NCBI RefSeq assembly: GCF_022568835.1
Contig: NZ_JAKZHV010000005.1
Coordinates: forward strand, 62,001-126,000
DNA length: 64,000 nt
From: Arsenicicoccus piscis
GTDB lineage: Bacteria > Actinomycetota > Actinomycetes > Actinomycetales > Dermatophilaceae
Reading direction: 5' to 3'
The notes beneath the pieces were generated by a model. That model was given only the letters and a program-made list of their open reading frames with translations. It made no database searches and was not told the origin of the DNA. Position 1 is the first letter of the stretch; every line of letters begins with the position of its first letter. Shown here piece by piece: positions 1-9,099 of the stretch. Both the position numbers and the translations under genes were made by a program.

Positions 1-138
1 CCGCCCGGCATGGACTGCAGCCTCGGTGCGCTCGGGCAGCTCGGTGCTGCGCGGCGCCCATCCCGACGCGACGAACTCGCGGAACTGGGTCGACGTGGGA
101 CTGCTGCGGTGCTCGGCCTTCGGCTGCTCTTCGCTCAT
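1..138 (-). CDS. pepP: Probable Xaa-Pro aminopeptidase (aminopeptidase P), N-terminal fragment
   Basis: Only the first 46 codons lie in the window; the gene runs off the left edge. The visible peptide has a polar start followed by FREFVASGWAPR and an ELPERTEAA stretch, which resembles the N-terminal leader of actinobacterial aminopeptidase P (creatinase-like N domain). The metal-binding pita-bread domain would lie outside the window, so the assignment rests on this short piece. The start at 138 is preferred because AGGATGG lies 5 nt upstream; an in-frame ATG at 147 has no room for a ribosome site. It is divergent from the ThrE-like gene, with about 115 bp between them. Confidence 0.55.
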   Translation of the reverse strand, partial: MSEEQPKAEHRSSPTSTQFREFVASGWAPRSTELPERTEAAVHAGR

Positions 139-253
139 GTCGGCCATCCTGCCCCACCGCGGTGGCTCGCCGCCACGAGCGGGGCCCCGGCCGGGAGGTC
201 TACCCCGTCGTGGTTAGCAGCCTCGTGTCACCCGGGCACCCGGGCGCGGGGAC

Positions 254-2035
254 GTGACATCGCCTGCCCCGACCGTCCACAGTGGGGGCGTGCCCACCCC
301 GCGCCTGCTTCGCCGCACCGCCAGCTCGGCGTTGCGGGCGATCCGACCCCGGCTCGGACTCTCGCGCCAGCAGCCCGGCGAGGAGGAGGTCGACCCCCGT
401 CGCGCGCAGAAGGTCCTGGACCTGGCGCTGCGGATCGCCGACCTGATGCTCTCGCACGGCGCCTCGGCCAACGACGTGACGCTGACCGCGATCCGCGTGG
501 TGCGGGCCTACGGGCTGAGCGGGGCGCACGTCGACGTGACGTTCACCTCGATCACGGTGTCCTACCACCCGGGGCAGTCCGGGACGCCGCTCACCATGAC
601 GCGGGTCGTGCGCAGCCGCAGCACGGACTACACCCGCCTGCTGCGGATCCAGGCGCTGGTCGACAACATCGAGCGCGGGCTGTCGCTCGACCAGGCCACC
701 AACCGGTTCGTCGCCATCTTGTCGGCCCCGCGGCCCTACCGGCCGTGGGTCGTCAGCGTCGGCAACGCCGTCCTCGCGCTCGGCGTCTGCCTGATGCTCG
801 GCGCCGGACCGTTCATCACGGTGATCGCGGCGGCCTCGACCGCCGCCATCGAGCGGCTGCAGGGACTGCTCGGGCGCAAGGCCGTGCCACCGTTCTTCGC
901 CCAGGCCGCGGGTGCGGCGGTGCCGACCAGCGCGGCCGTGATCGTCATGGCCCTGAGCGACCACGGCTTCGCGCTGGCCCAGGACACCCGGCCGTCGCTC
1001 ATCGTCACGTCCGGCATCGTCTATCTGCTCGCCGGGATGTCCGTCGTCGGGGCCGCCCAGGACGCCATCGACGGGTTCTACGTCACGGCGGGGGCGCGGG
1101 CGTTCGAGGTCATGGTGCTCACGCTCGGCATCGTCGTCGGCATCATCGCGGTGCTGCAGCTGGGCACCCGGCTGGGCGTGCCGCTCTACGTGTCGGGGGA
1201 CGACGTCGGCATCGTGGCCCCGGTCCGGGGGTTCGTCGGTGCCGTGGTCGTGTCCTGCGCCTTCGCCGTGGCCACGCAGGCCGGGCCGCGCACCGTGCTG
1301 TTCTGCGGGGCGATGGGCGCGGTCGCGCAGCTGGGCTACATGGCGATGATCACCATCGGCATGGGGGTCATCGGCGCCAGCGCCGTCGGGGCGATGATCG
1401 CGGCCTTCCTCGCGGCTCCGGTGGCTCGCCGCTACGTGCTGCCCGCGCTCGCCCTGACGACGGCGGCCATCGTGCCGCTGATGCCCGGCTCGCGGACCTT
1501 CAGCGGCATCCTCACCATGGTGACCGAGAGCGAGTTCCTCTCCTCCCAGATGGCCGGCTTCGCCACCCTGCTCACCGCCGCCGGCATCGGCATGGCGCTC
1601 GCCGCCGGCGCCAGCCTCGGCACCTACTTCGCCCGGCCGGTCCGCGACCGGCTGCTGTGGCGCCGCAAGATGCTCAGCGTCACCCGGCCGGTCAGCCCGG
1701 CGCTCGCCGAGGCCGCCGGGCTGACCCCTGCGTCCGTCGCCGCGGCCCGGGACGCCGCGCGGGACGCCGTCCGCGCTGACGGTCACGGGCCGCCGCTCGA
1801 GGGCAGCGGTCTGGAGGCGTGGGTCGGTGCGGCCCAGGTGCCGGTCGACGGCGGAGATCCCCTCGGCGCCGCGGGTGGCGAGGGTGCTGACGAGGCTGTT
1901 GCCGAGGACGCTGCGGTGGACGGCTCGGTGGAGGGCTCGGTGGGCCACGAGACGGAGCCCGACAGCGCTGTCGACGACGGCACTGTGGACAACGGCACTG
2001 TGGGCAACGGCACTGTCGGAGAGCCTCGCGGCTGA
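254..2035 (+). CDS. ThrE-like threonine/serine exporter family protein
   Basis: A 593-residue membrane protein with a GTG start. Roughly residues 50-190 match the cytosolic domain of the ThrE family (DUF1212): LMLSHGASANDV and HVDVTFTSITVSYH are recognisable. This is followed by about ten hydrophobic segments in two groups, as in Corynebacterium ThrE, which exports threonine and serine driven by proton motive force. The last ~110 residues are a hydrophilic acidic tail ending in a repeated GTVDNGTVGNGTVG stretch, not part of the known fold and probably disordered. The substrate is inferred from family only. The next gene starts about 90 bp downstream on the same strand. Confidence 0.85.
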   Translation: MTSPAPTVHSGGVPTPRLLRRTASSALRAIRPRLGLSRQQPGEEEVDPRRAQKVLDLALRIADLMLSHGASANDVTLTAIRVVRAYGLSGAHVDVTFTSITVSYHPGQSGTPLTMTRVVRSRSTDYTRLLRIQALVDNIERGLSLDQATNRFVAILSAPRPYRPWVVSVGNAVLALGVCLMLGAGPFITVIAAASTAAIERLQGLLGRKAVPPFFAQAAGAAVPTSAAVIVMALSDHGFALAQDTRPSLIVTSGIVYLLAGMSVVGAAQDAIDGFYVTAGARAFEVMVLTLGIVVGIIAVLQLGTRLGVPLYVSGDDVGIVAPVRGFVGAVVVSCAFAVATQAGPRTVLFCGAMGAVAQLGYMAMITIGMGVIGASAVGAMIAAFLAAPVARRYVLPALALTTAAIVPLMPGSRTFSGILTMVTESEFLSSQMAGFATLLTAAGIGMALAAGASLGTYFARPVRDRLLWRRKMLSVTRPVSPALAEAAGLTPASVAAARDAARDAVRADGHGPPLEGSGLEAWVGAAQVPVDGGDPLGAAGGEGADEAVAEDAAVDGSVEGSVGHETEPDSAVDDGTVDNGTVGNGTVGEPRG

Positions 2036-2127
2036 GCAGCCGGTGGGGCAGCATGGGCGCCGAGGACACCAGGTCCTCTCCGGCCGTGGCCCCTGTGCGC
2101 GGCCGGTGCGATGCGAAGGGTGGGTCG

Positions 2128-3183
2128 ATGAAGACCAGCGCAGGTCGGTACTTCGAGGACTTCCGGCTCGGTGAGCACATCGTCCACGCGACCCCACGCA
2201 CGCTCACGGACGGGGACATCGCGCTCAGCACCGCGCTCTACGGCTCCCGGTTCGCGCTGACGTCCGGGGCGACCTTCGCCGAGGCGCTCGGTCTGCGCCA
2301 GCTTCCCGTAGACCCGCTGCTCACCTTCCACGTCGTGTTCGGCAAGACCGTGCCGGACATCTCGATCAACGCGGTGGCCAACCTCGGCTACGCCGGCGGT
2401 CGCTTCGGCGTGCCGGTCCTGCCCGGTGACACCGTGACGGCGACGTCCGAGGTGATCGGGCTCAAGGCCAACCGCGACGGGCGCACCGGCACGGTCTACG
2501 TCCGGTCGCAGGGGCGCAACCAGCGGGACGAGGTGGTGCTCGACTACGTGCGGTGGGTGATGGTCAACAAGGCCGAGCCGCACGAGACCGCCGAGGCGCC
2601 GGTCGTGCCCGAGCTGCCCGGCGCCGTGCCGGCGGGGGACCTGCACGTGCCGATCACCGTGCCCGTCGACTACGCGGCCCGGCTGGCCCCGCTCGCCGGG
2701 AGCGCCCAGCTGTTCGAGGACTACGAGGTGGGGGAGCGCATCGACCACGTCGACGGCATGACCGTCGAGGAGGCCGAGCACATGCTCGCGACCCGGCTCT
2801 ACCAGAACACCGCGAAGGTCCACTTCAACCAGCTCGCGCAGGCGGACTCGCGGTTCGGGCGCCGGCTGGTCTACGGCGGGCACATCATCTCGATGGCCCG
2901 CGCGCTGTCCTTCAACGGCCTGCAGAACGCGCTCTGGGTCGCCGCGATCAACGCCGGCACGCACGCCAACCCGACCTTCGCCGGCGACACGATCCACGCC
3001 TGGTCCGAGGTGCTCGAACGCCTCGACCTGCCCGGCCGCACCGACGTGGGTGCGCTGCGGCTGCGCACCGTGGCGACGAAGAACCACCCCTGCGGCGACT
3101 TCCCGCTGCGCGGGGAGGACGGGCGCTACCGGCCCGAGGTCGTGCTCGACCTCGACTACACGGTGCTGATCCCGCGCGGCTGA
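2128..3183 (+). CDS. MaoC family dehydratase, mesaconyl-CoA hydratase-like
   Basis: A 351-residue protein made of two hotdog (MaoC) domains. The block from about residue 35 (LYGSRFALTSGATFAEALGL, then FHVVFGKTVPDIS and AVANLGYA) is the signature of mesaconyl-CoA/beta-methylmalyl-CoA hydratases, which reversibly hydrate an enoyl-CoA. The second half carries EDYEVGERIDHVDGMTVEEA and a YGGHIISMARALS stretch of the second hotdog. The start at 2128 follows a GAAGGGTGG ribosome site. No lyase or other ethylmalonyl-CoA or hydroxypropionate pathway genes are adjacent, so the physiological substrate is open. The stop codon falls inside a 14-bp tandem repeat. Confidence 0.8.
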   Translation: MKTSAGRYFEDFRLGEHIVHATPRTLTDGDIALSTALYGSRFALTSGATFAEALGLRQLPVDPLLTFHVVFGKTVPDISINAVANLGYAGGRFGVPVLPGDTVTATSEVIGLKANRDGRTGTVYVRSQGRNQRDEVVLDYVRWVMVNKAEPHETAEAPVVPELPGAVPAGDLHVPITVPVDYAARLAPLAGSAQLFEDYEVGERIDHVDGMTVEEAEHMLATRLYQNTAKVHFNQLAQADSRFGRRLVYGGHIISMARALSFNGLQNALWVAAINAGTHANPTFAGDTIHAWSEVLERLDLPGRTDVGALRLRTVATKNHPCGDFPLRGEDGRYRPEVVLDLDYTVLIPRG

Positions 3184-3220
3184 TCCCGCGCGGCTGATGC
3201 CACGCGGCTGATCCCACGGC
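3167..3220 (+). repeat. 14-bp tandem repeat across the stop of the MaoC gene
   Basis: Four consecutive copies of a TGATCCCGCGCGGC-type unit: 3167-3180 and 3181-3194 are identical, 3195-3208 has two changes, and 3209-3220 is two bases shorter. The gene's TGA stop is the first three bases of the second copy, so copy one is coding and the rest is intergenic. Replication slippage is the simplest origin. Confidence 0.85.
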
Positions 3221-3292
3221 TGACGGGATCGCCGGCGACCGCTGCGGGAGCAACCGGCCCGGGTGCGTGCGGTGCCCGGCTACGGTGGGCCC

Positions 3293-4138
3293 ATGGTGAT
3301 CGACCTGCACACCCACTCCACCGCGAGCGACGGCACGCAGACCCCGCGCGAGCTCGTGCGGGAGGCTGCCGACCGGGGGCTCAGCGTGCTGGCGCTCACC
3401 GACCACGACAGCACGGCCGGCTGGGACGAGGCCGCCGCCGAGGCCGCAGCGACGGGTCTGACACTGGTGCGCGGGATGGAGCTGTCCTGTGCTCATCAGG
3501 GCATCTCGATCCACCTGCTCTCCTACCTGCACGACCCGGACGACCCGGCCCTGCTCGCCGAGATCACGCACGCCCGGCGCTCGCGCGAGACCCGGGCGCA
3601 GCGGATCGTCGAGCTGCTGAGCGAGGACCTCCCCATCAGCTACGACGACGTCCTCGAGCAGGTCGCCGACGGGGCGACGGTCGGGCGCCCGCACATCGCC
3701 GACGCCCTCGTCGCGAGCGGCGCCGTCGGCTCCCGGGACGAGGCCTTCGCGCAGTACCTCTACACCGGGTCGCCCTACTACGCCCGGCACTACGCCACCG
3801 ACGTCGTCGACGCCGTCCGCCTGGTCCGCGCCGCCGGCGGGGTGCCCGTGATGGCCCACCCCTTCGCCGCCAAGCGCGGCCGCGTCGTCCCGGACTCGGT
3901 CGTCCGGGCCATGACCGATGCCGGCCTCGCCGGTCTGGAGGCGCGGCACCGCGACCACGACGAGCAGCAGACCCGGCACGCCATGCGCCTCGCGACGGCG
4001 CTCGACCTGGTCACGACGGGGTCGAGCGACTACCACGGCTCCGGCAAGGTCAACCGCCTCGCCGAGAACACCACCCACCCCGAGGTCCTCGCGGTCATCG
4101 AGGACCAGGCCGGCGGCGTCCCCGTGCTCCGGCCCTGA
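3293..4138 (+). CDS. PHP-domain phosphoesterase (TrpH/YciV-like, RNase AM family)
   Basis: A 281-residue PHP protein starting VIDLHTHSTASDGTQTP, with the further metal ligands in LTDHDSTAGW, HLLSYLHD, GRPHIADAL, VMAHP and TGSSDYHGSG. This set of histidines and aspartates forms the trinuclear metal site of the TrpH/YciV group, which removes nucleotides from 5' ends of short RNAs or cleaves 3',5'-bisphosphonucleotides. The start at 3293 has a TACGGT -10-like element 6 nt upstream and no ribosome site, consistent with a leaderless message. It converges with the BCCT gene, with only 3 bp between the two stops. Confidence 0.85.
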   Translation: MVIDLHTHSTASDGTQTPRELVREAADRGLSVLALTDHDSTAGWDEAAAEAAATGLTLVRGMELSCAHQGISIHLLSYLHDPDDPALLAEITHARRSRETRAQRIVELLSEDLPISYDDVLEQVADGATVGRPHIADALVASGAVGSRDEAFAQYLYTGSPYYARHYATDVVDAVRLVRAAGGVPVMAHPFAAKRGRVVPDSVVRAMTDAGLAGLEARHRDHDEQQTRHAMRLATALDLVTTGSSDYHGSGKVNRLAENTTHPEVLAVIEDQAGGVPVLRP

Positions 4139-4141
4139 CGG

Positions 4142-6190
4142 TCAGCGCCGGGCGCCGCGACGTCGGTCGGCGAGCCAGGACAGCAGGCCGCGCGGCCGGC
4201 GCTGGGCGGGCGCATCGGTGCCGGTGCCGGCGACGACCAGCTGGATGTCCTCGGTGCCGTGCTCCTGCAGGCCGGTGACGACCGCCTCGGCGAGCAGCCG
4301 GTCGGCCAGGTCGGCGCGACGGACCAGCGGGTCGGTGGTGACGTCCTTGACCAGGGCCCAGCACATCAGCCCCATCACGATGACGAACGGCATCGCCGAG
4401 ACGATCGTGATGTTCTTCAGACCGTTCAGGGCCTCGCTGGTGTCTCCGGCCGCGCTCCCCGCGAGGAGCATGACGGCGGCGACAGCACCGGTCGCGGCAC
4501 CCCAGAAGATCACCGTCTTGCGGGTGGGCTCGATCGAGCCGTGCTCGGACAGGGTGCCCATGACGATGGACGCGGCGTCGGCACCCGAGACGAAGAAGAT
4601 CGCCACCAGGACCATGACGAGCACGGTGGTGATTGACGCGATCGGGTAGTGCGCGAGCAGCTGGAACAGCGCCGCGTCGGAGTTGATCGTCGGGACGCCG
4701 TCCTTGATCGGGGCCAGGTCCTTGAAGGTGCGCTGGGCGTCGATCGCGCCGCCACCGAAGATGCAGAACCAGACCAGCGAGACCAGGCTCGGGACGATGA
4801 GCACGCCGGACACGAACTGACGGATCGTGCGACCGCGGCTGATCGTGGCGATGAACATGCCGACGAAGGGGGTCCAGGAGATCCACCAGGCCCAGTAGAA
4901 GACGGTCCACGAGGACAGCCAGTCGTGCATCGGGCCCAGGCCGCTCGCGTCGCTGCGCGAGGCCATGCCCGGCAGCTGGGCGAGGTACTGACCGAGCGTG
5001 GTCGGCAGCAGGTTCAGGATGAACAGCGTCGGCCCGACGACGAACACGAACAGCGCGAGGGCGAGGGCCAGCACCATGTTGATGTTGGCGAGCAGCTGGA
5101 TGCCGCGGGCGATGCCGGAGGTGGCGCTGAGGATGAAGGCCACGGTGAGGACGGCGATGATCATCAGCAGCACGCCGGTGCTGACCGACTGCACCCAGCC
5201 GTTGAACTCCATGCCGGCAGCGATCTGCAGGGCGCCGAGACCCAGCGAGGCCGCGGAGCCGAAAAGGGTCGCGAAGATCGCGAGACCGTCGATGACCTTC
5301 CCACCCCAGCCGTTGGCGTGCTTGCCGAACAGGGGCGTGAACACCGAGGAGACGAGCTGCGGACGGCCCTTGCGGAACGTGCTGTAGGCGATGGCGACAC
5401 CGACGACGGCGTAGATCGCCCACGGGTGCAGCGCCCAGTGGAACATCGTCGTGGCCATGGCCACCTGGAGCGCCTCGGGAGTCTGGCCCTGCGCCCCGGC
5501 GCCCGGGGGCGGCGAGACGTAGTGGAACAGCGGCTCGGCCACGCCGTAGAACATCAGGCCGATGCCCATGCCGGCGCTGAACATCATTGCCACCCACGAG
5601 ACGGTGGAGTACTCCGGCTCCTCCCGGTCGTTGCCGAGCGGGATGCGCCCGTAGCGGCTCGCGGCGAGCCACAGCACGAAGAAGACGAAGCCGGTGGCCA
5701 GCAGCACGAACAGCCAACCGGTGCTGGTCATCACCCAGTTGAGGGCGGTGGTGCTCGTGGCGGACAACGAGCTCGGCGAGGCGAAGCCCCACGACACGAA
5801 CGCGATGGCGATGAGCGCGGTCACGCCGAAGACGACCCAGTCGATGCCCTCCTTGACCGCCGAGGAGCGCGGGGCGGGGGTCGTCAGACCGGTGAGCAGG
5901 TGGTGCTCCCCGGTGGCGCCGGTCTCGTCGGAGGACGCCGGGCTGGTCGCGGCGTCGGTCGGGGAGCGCGACTCGAGCGTGTCGGTCGCAGTCGCCCCCG
6001 AGGACGACTGCGCGGTCACGGCGGTCGAGCCGGACGTGGGGACTGGTCCGACGCCGTTGGAGGTCGAGACTGGTGCGACACCGTCGGACGACGACGTGTG
6101 TCCGACTCCGTCGGACGTTGACGCTGGTGCGACACCGTCGGACGACGACGTGTGTCCGACTCCGTCGGACGAAGGCAGCTGGTCTGGCAT
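4142..6190 (-). CDS. BCCT family transporter (betaine/carnitine/choline type)
   Basis: A 682-residue protein. After a ~120-residue hydrophilic N-terminal tail come twelve hydrophobic segments typical of BetP-like transporters. The family signature around YWAWWISWTPFVGMFIATIS, with the downstream SRGRTIRQFV, contains the tryptophan box that binds quaternary-ammonium osmolytes. A short charged C-terminal domain with DIQLVVAG and an Arg-rich end follows, reminiscent of osmosensing tails. The start at 6190 has GGAGAGG 5 nt upstream. The N-terminal tail is unusual: it consists of repeated SSDGVGHTS/SSDGVAPAS units encoded by a 54-bp tandem repeat. Uptake of a compatible solute is inferred from family. 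Confidence 0.9.
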   Translation of the reverse strand: MPDQLPSSDGVGHTSSSDGVAPASTSDGVGHTSSSDGVAPVSTSNGVGPVPTSGSTAVTAQSSSGATATDTLESRSPTDAATSPASSDETGATGEHHLLTGLTTPAPRSSAVKEGIDWVVFGVTALIAIAFVSWGFASPSSLSATSTTALNWVMTSTGWLFVLLATGFVFFVLWLAASRYGRIPLGNDREEPEYSTVSWVAMMFSAGMGIGLMFYGVAEPLFHYVSPPPGAGAQGQTPEALQVAMATTMFHWALHPWAIYAVVGVAIAYSTFRKGRPQLVSSVFTPLFGKHANGWGGKVIDGLAIFATLFGSAASLGLGALQIAAGMEFNGWVQSVSTGVLLMIIAVLTVAFILSATSGIARGIQLLANINMVLALALALFVFVVGPTLFILNLLPTTLGQYLAQLPGMASRSDASGLGPMHDWLSSWTVFYWAWWISWTPFVGMFIATISRGRTIRQFVSGVLIVPSLVSLVWFCIFGGGAIDAQRTFKDLAPIKDGVPTINSDAALFQLLAHYPIASITTVLVMVLVAIFFVSGADAASIVMGTLSEHGSIEPTRKTVIFWGAATGAVAAVMLLAGSAAGDTSEALNGLKNITIVSAMPFVIVMGLMCWALVKDVTTDPLVRRADLADRLLAEAVVTGLQEHGTEDIQLVVAGTGTDAPAQRRPRGLLSWLADRRRGARR
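6073..6171 (-). repeat. 54-bp tandem repeat encoding 18-residue units in the BCCT N-terminus
   Basis: Copy one is 6073-6126 and copy two 6127-6171 (45 bases identical to the start of copy one before divergence). A third, degenerate copy precedes them. Being a multiple of three, the repeat preserves the frame and encodes alternating DGVGHTS and DGVAPAS blocks. Confidence 0.9.
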
Positions 6191-6381
6191 GCGGTCCTCT
6201 CCGTAGGGCGCGCCGGACCGCCCGGACTGGGGGAACCGGCGCAAACCGTCAGATCAAAGGGACCACCGTAGACACGAAGAGGGGAAGAAGTCCCAATCGA
6301 GTTTTACGGCCCAGCAACACAACGTCGCTCGGATGGGGGAGCTACGACACGTACAGTGAGTGCGTAGAACGAGTCGGCCGG

Positions 6382-7989
6382 TCAGCTCTCCACGTTCGGC
6401 GTAGACCCCTCGGCGGGCTTGCCGCCGCGGGTGCGGCGACGGCTGCGCTGACGACGCGGGCGCTCGCCGGACTCACCGCGCGTGTCGGCACGAGCCTCGC
6501 CGCGCGACTCCGCGCGCCCCTCGCCACGACCGGCGCCGCCGCGGCCCGAACCTCCGCGGCCAGAGCCACCGCGACCAGAACCACGGCCCGCGTCACGGCC
6601 AGAGCCGCCCTGACCAGAACCGCCGTGGCGACCGGTCTCACCCAGGTCCTCGAGGCGCTCGGCCGCGAGCCCGTCGCGGACCTGCTTGCTCTTCGGCAGC
6701 CGGCCCGTGGTGCCCTCGGGGATCGACAGGTCGGCGTACAGGTGGGGAGAGGAGGAGTACGTCTCCGGCGGCTCGGCGATGCCAAGGTCCAGGGCCTTGT
6801 TGATGAGCGACCAGCGCGGCAGGTCGTCCCAGTCGACCAGGGTCACGGCGATGCCGGTGTGCCCGGCGCGACCGGTGCGGCCGACCCGGTGGACGTAGGT
6901 CTTCTCGTCCTCGGGGCACTGGTAGTTGATGACGTGGGTGACGTTCTCCACGTCGATGCCGCGGGCGGCGACGTCGGTGGCGACGAGGATGTCGATGTGG
7001 CCGTTGCGGAACGCCCGCAGCGCCTGCTCACGGGCCCCCTGGCCGAGGTCGCCGTGCAGCGAGCCGGCCGCGAAGCCACGCTCGGTGAGCTCTTCGGCGA
7101 CCTTGGCGGCGGTGCGCTTGGTCCGGCTGAAGATGATGGTCAGGCCGCGGTCCTTGGCCTGCAGGATGCGCGCGAGCATCTCGACCTTGTCGAGCGCGTG
7201 CGCCCGGTAGACCAGCTGCTCGATCGCGGCCACGGTGTGGGCGTTGCTGCCCTCCTCGTGCATCGCGCGGATGTGCGTCGGACGGCTCATGTAGCGGCGA
7301 GCCATCGCCACGACCGGGCCAGGCATGGTCGCCGAGAAGAGCATCGTCTGACGCTGCGGCGCGGTGCGGGCGAGGATCGCCTCGACGTCCGGCAGGAAGC
7401 CGAGGTCGAGCATCTCGTCGGCCTCGTCCAGCACGACGATGGAGCAGTGTGACAGGTCCAGGTGCCGCTGCTTGGCCAGGTCGAGCAGCCGGCCCGGCGT
7501 GCCGACGACGACCTCGACGCCGCGCTGCAGCGCCTCGATCTGCGGCTCGAAGGCCCGGCCACCGTAGATCTCGGCGACCCGGACACCCCGGCGGCGGCCG
7601 GCGATCTTGAGGTCGCTCGCGACCTGGACGGCCAGCTCACGGGTCGGCGCGACGGCCAGGGCCTGCGGCTTGCCCGCGTGCGGCAGCGTCGCGAACGCCG
7701 CGTCGGTGGGGGAGACCACGCGCTGCAGGATCGGCACGCCGAAGCCGAGGGTCTTCCCGGTGCCGGTCTTGGCCTGACCGATGATGTCGTGCCCGTCCAG
7801 GGCGACCGGCAGGGTCATCGCCTGGATCGGGAACGGGTGGGTGATGCCGGCGTCGTCGAGCGCGGCCACGATGTCGGGGTGGACGCCGAAGTCGGCGAAC
7901 GTCGGCTTCGGCGCCTCGGGGGCCGCCACGGTCTCTACGGACGGGGACGACGCGACGGAGGCGTCGGTGTGCTGGGTCTGGTCGGACAT
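6382..7989 (-). CDS. DEAD-box ATP-dependent RNA helicase
   Basis: A 535-residue helicase. Motifs appear in order: Q motif region with GITHPFPIQ (~residue 45), Walker A AKTGTGKT, PTRELAVQV, DEADEMLDLGF, SAT, and the second-domain FSRTKRTA, ATDVAARGID and HRVGRTGRAG. The C-terminal ~85 residues are RGG/GSGRGG-rich and basic, ending in a highly charged arginine stretch, as in RNA-binding tails of DeaD/RhlE-type helicases involved in ribosome assembly and RNA decay. The start at 7989 follows AAGGAAGA. About 190 bp separate it from the divergent ferritin-like gene, leaving room for a long 5' leader. A narrower subgroup cannot be fixed by eye. Confidence 0.93.
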   Translation of the reverse strand: MSDQTQHTDASVASSPSVETVAAPEAPKPTFADFGVHPDIVAALDDAGITHPFPIQAMTLPVALDGHDIIGQAKTGTGKTLGFGVPILQRVVSPTDAAFATLPHAGKPQALAVAPTRELAVQVASDLKIAGRRRGVRVAEIYGGRAFEPQIEALQRGVEVVVGTPGRLLDLAKQRHLDLSHCSIVVLDEADEMLDLGFLPDVEAILARTAPQRQTMLFSATMPGPVVAMARRYMSRPTHIRAMHEEGSNAHTVAAIEQLVYRAHALDKVEMLARILQAKDRGLTIIFSRTKRTAAKVAEELTERGFAAGSLHGDLGQGAREQALRAFRNGHIDILVATDVAARGIDVENVTHVINYQCPEDEKTYVHRVGRTGRAGHTGIAVTLVDWDDLPRWSLINKALDLGIAEPPETYSSSPHLYADLSIPEGTTGRLPKSKQVRDGLAAERLEDLGETGRHGGSGQGGSGRDAGRGSGRGGSGRGGSGRGGAGRGEGRAESRGEARADTRGESGERPRRQRSRRRTRGGKPAEGSTPNVES

Positions 7990-8207
7990 GGATCTTCCTT
8001 GCGCGATCGGCCGGCTGCGCACGGGCGCTGCGCCGGAGCCCCGGGCTTGCCAGGGCGGGAGGAGCCGATCGGAGGTCTTCGTCGCCGCCGTGCTCGTCGC
8101 AGTCGCGAGCGGCGGAGGTCTGGGATCGCAGTCCCGTCGGGGGATTCGTGCCGACCGGGCACCTGTTGACACCGCCAGTCTAGCCGCACCGGCTACCGTG
8201 AGTCGTC

Positions 8208-8936
8208 ATGAGCGAGAACCCGCACGCGTCGCCCGTCGAGCCGGTAGACCCCGCGGCCGGCACCCCCGAGCAGGCTGCGGTCGTCGATCTGCTCGGTCTG
8301 CTGGCCCTCGGTGAGCTGACCGGGTTCGCCCGCCTGGCCGCCGACAGCGACGCCGCGCCCACGTTGACCGCCCGCGCTGCCCTCGGTCGGCACGCCTGCC
8401 GCGAGTTCGGGCACTACGAGCTGCTGGCCGAGCGGCTGCGGGCGCTCGGGGTGGAGGCCGCCGCGGCGATGGCGCCGTTCGAGCCCGTCCTCGCCCGGTT
8501 CCACGAGCGCACCCTGCCGGCCACCTGGGCCGAGCGCCTGGTCAAGGCGCACGTGGGTGACTCGATCGCGACCGACTTCTACCGCGAGGTGGCTGCCTAC
8601 GTCGACGACGACACCCGCGACCTGGTGCTCCAGGTGCTGGACCGCGGCAGCGCCGAGGACGCCGGGTCGGTCGAGGGCTTCCTGGTCAGCGCCATCCGCG
8701 AGGCCATCGCGACCGACCCGGCCTCCTCGGGCCGGCTGGCGCTCTACGGCCGACGGCTCGTCGGCGAGGCGCTCGCCCAGGCTCAGCAGGCCGTGGTGGA
8801 GCGCGACGCGCTGGCGACCCTGCTCGTCGGCGGTGTCCCGGGCCGCAGCGCCGACCTGGCCGAGGTCGGGCGGATGTTCACTCGGATGACCGAGGCGCAC
8901 ACCCAGCGGCTGGCCAACCTGGGCCTCGCTTCCTGA
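8208..8936 (+). CDS. Ferritin-like fold protein (MiaE-like hydroxylase superfamily)
   Basis: A 242-residue all-helical protein. Glu and His residues at LGELTGFARL, HACREFGHYELLAERL, YREVAAYV and the later EALAQAQQAV helix are consistent with a ferritin-like four-helix bundle that could hold a di-iron site. In many actinobacteria a homologue annotated as tRNA-hydroxylase-like lies next to a DEAD-box helicase gene, as here. Whether it really hydroxylates a tRNA base is not established, so I keep the fold-level name. The start at 8208 has TACCGT 8 nt upstream and no clear ribosome site. Confidence 0.7.
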   Translation: MSENPHASPVEPVDPAAGTPEQAAVVDLLGLLALGELTGFARLAADSDAAPTLTARAALGRHACREFGHYELLAERLRALGVEAAAAMAPFEPVLARFHERTLPATWAERLVKAHVGDSIATDFYREVAAYVDDDTRDLVLQVLDRGSAEDAGSVEGFLVSAIREAIATDPASSGRLALYGRRLVGEALAQAQQAVVERDALATLLVGGVPGRSADLAEVGRMFTRMTEAHTQRLANLGLAS

Positions 8937-8944
8937 GCCACCCC

Positions 8945-8996
8945 GAGCCGCCATCCAGAGCCGCCACCCAGAGCCGCCACCCAGAGCCGACAACCC
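8945..8996 (+). repeat. 13-bp tandem repeat downstream of the ferritin-like gene
   Basis: Four copies of a GAGCCGCCACCCA-type unit (8945-8957, 8958-8970, 8971-8983, 8984-8996). The middle two are identical and the outer two carry one to three changes. It begins a few bases after the stop codon and precedes the terminator. Confidence 0.85.
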
Positions 8997-9005
8997 CGTA
9001 GGCAG

Positions 9006-9044
9006 CACGAAGCCCCCGCACCAGGTCGGTGCGGGGGCTTCGTG
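9006..9044. terminator. Bidirectional hairpin terminator
   Basis: A perfect 17-bp stem (9006-9022 with 9028-9044) and a 5-base loop, between the convergent ferritin-like and GlsB genes. The arm CACGAAGCCCCCGCACC is GC-rich with A/T at its base and no long T run, as is common for actinobacterial terminators. Confidence 0.85.
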
Positions 9045-9099
9045 AGATTCGGCTGCGTCAGTGTTCCGACGCGTCAGCCGGCTCGGCGAGCGGGGTGCG

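Noticed and set aside
10-1779. Long open frame overlapping the ThrE-like gene in another frame
   Set aside because: Arg/Ala/Gly-rich shadow sequence typical of GC-rich DNA; the real gene is in the frame starting at 254.
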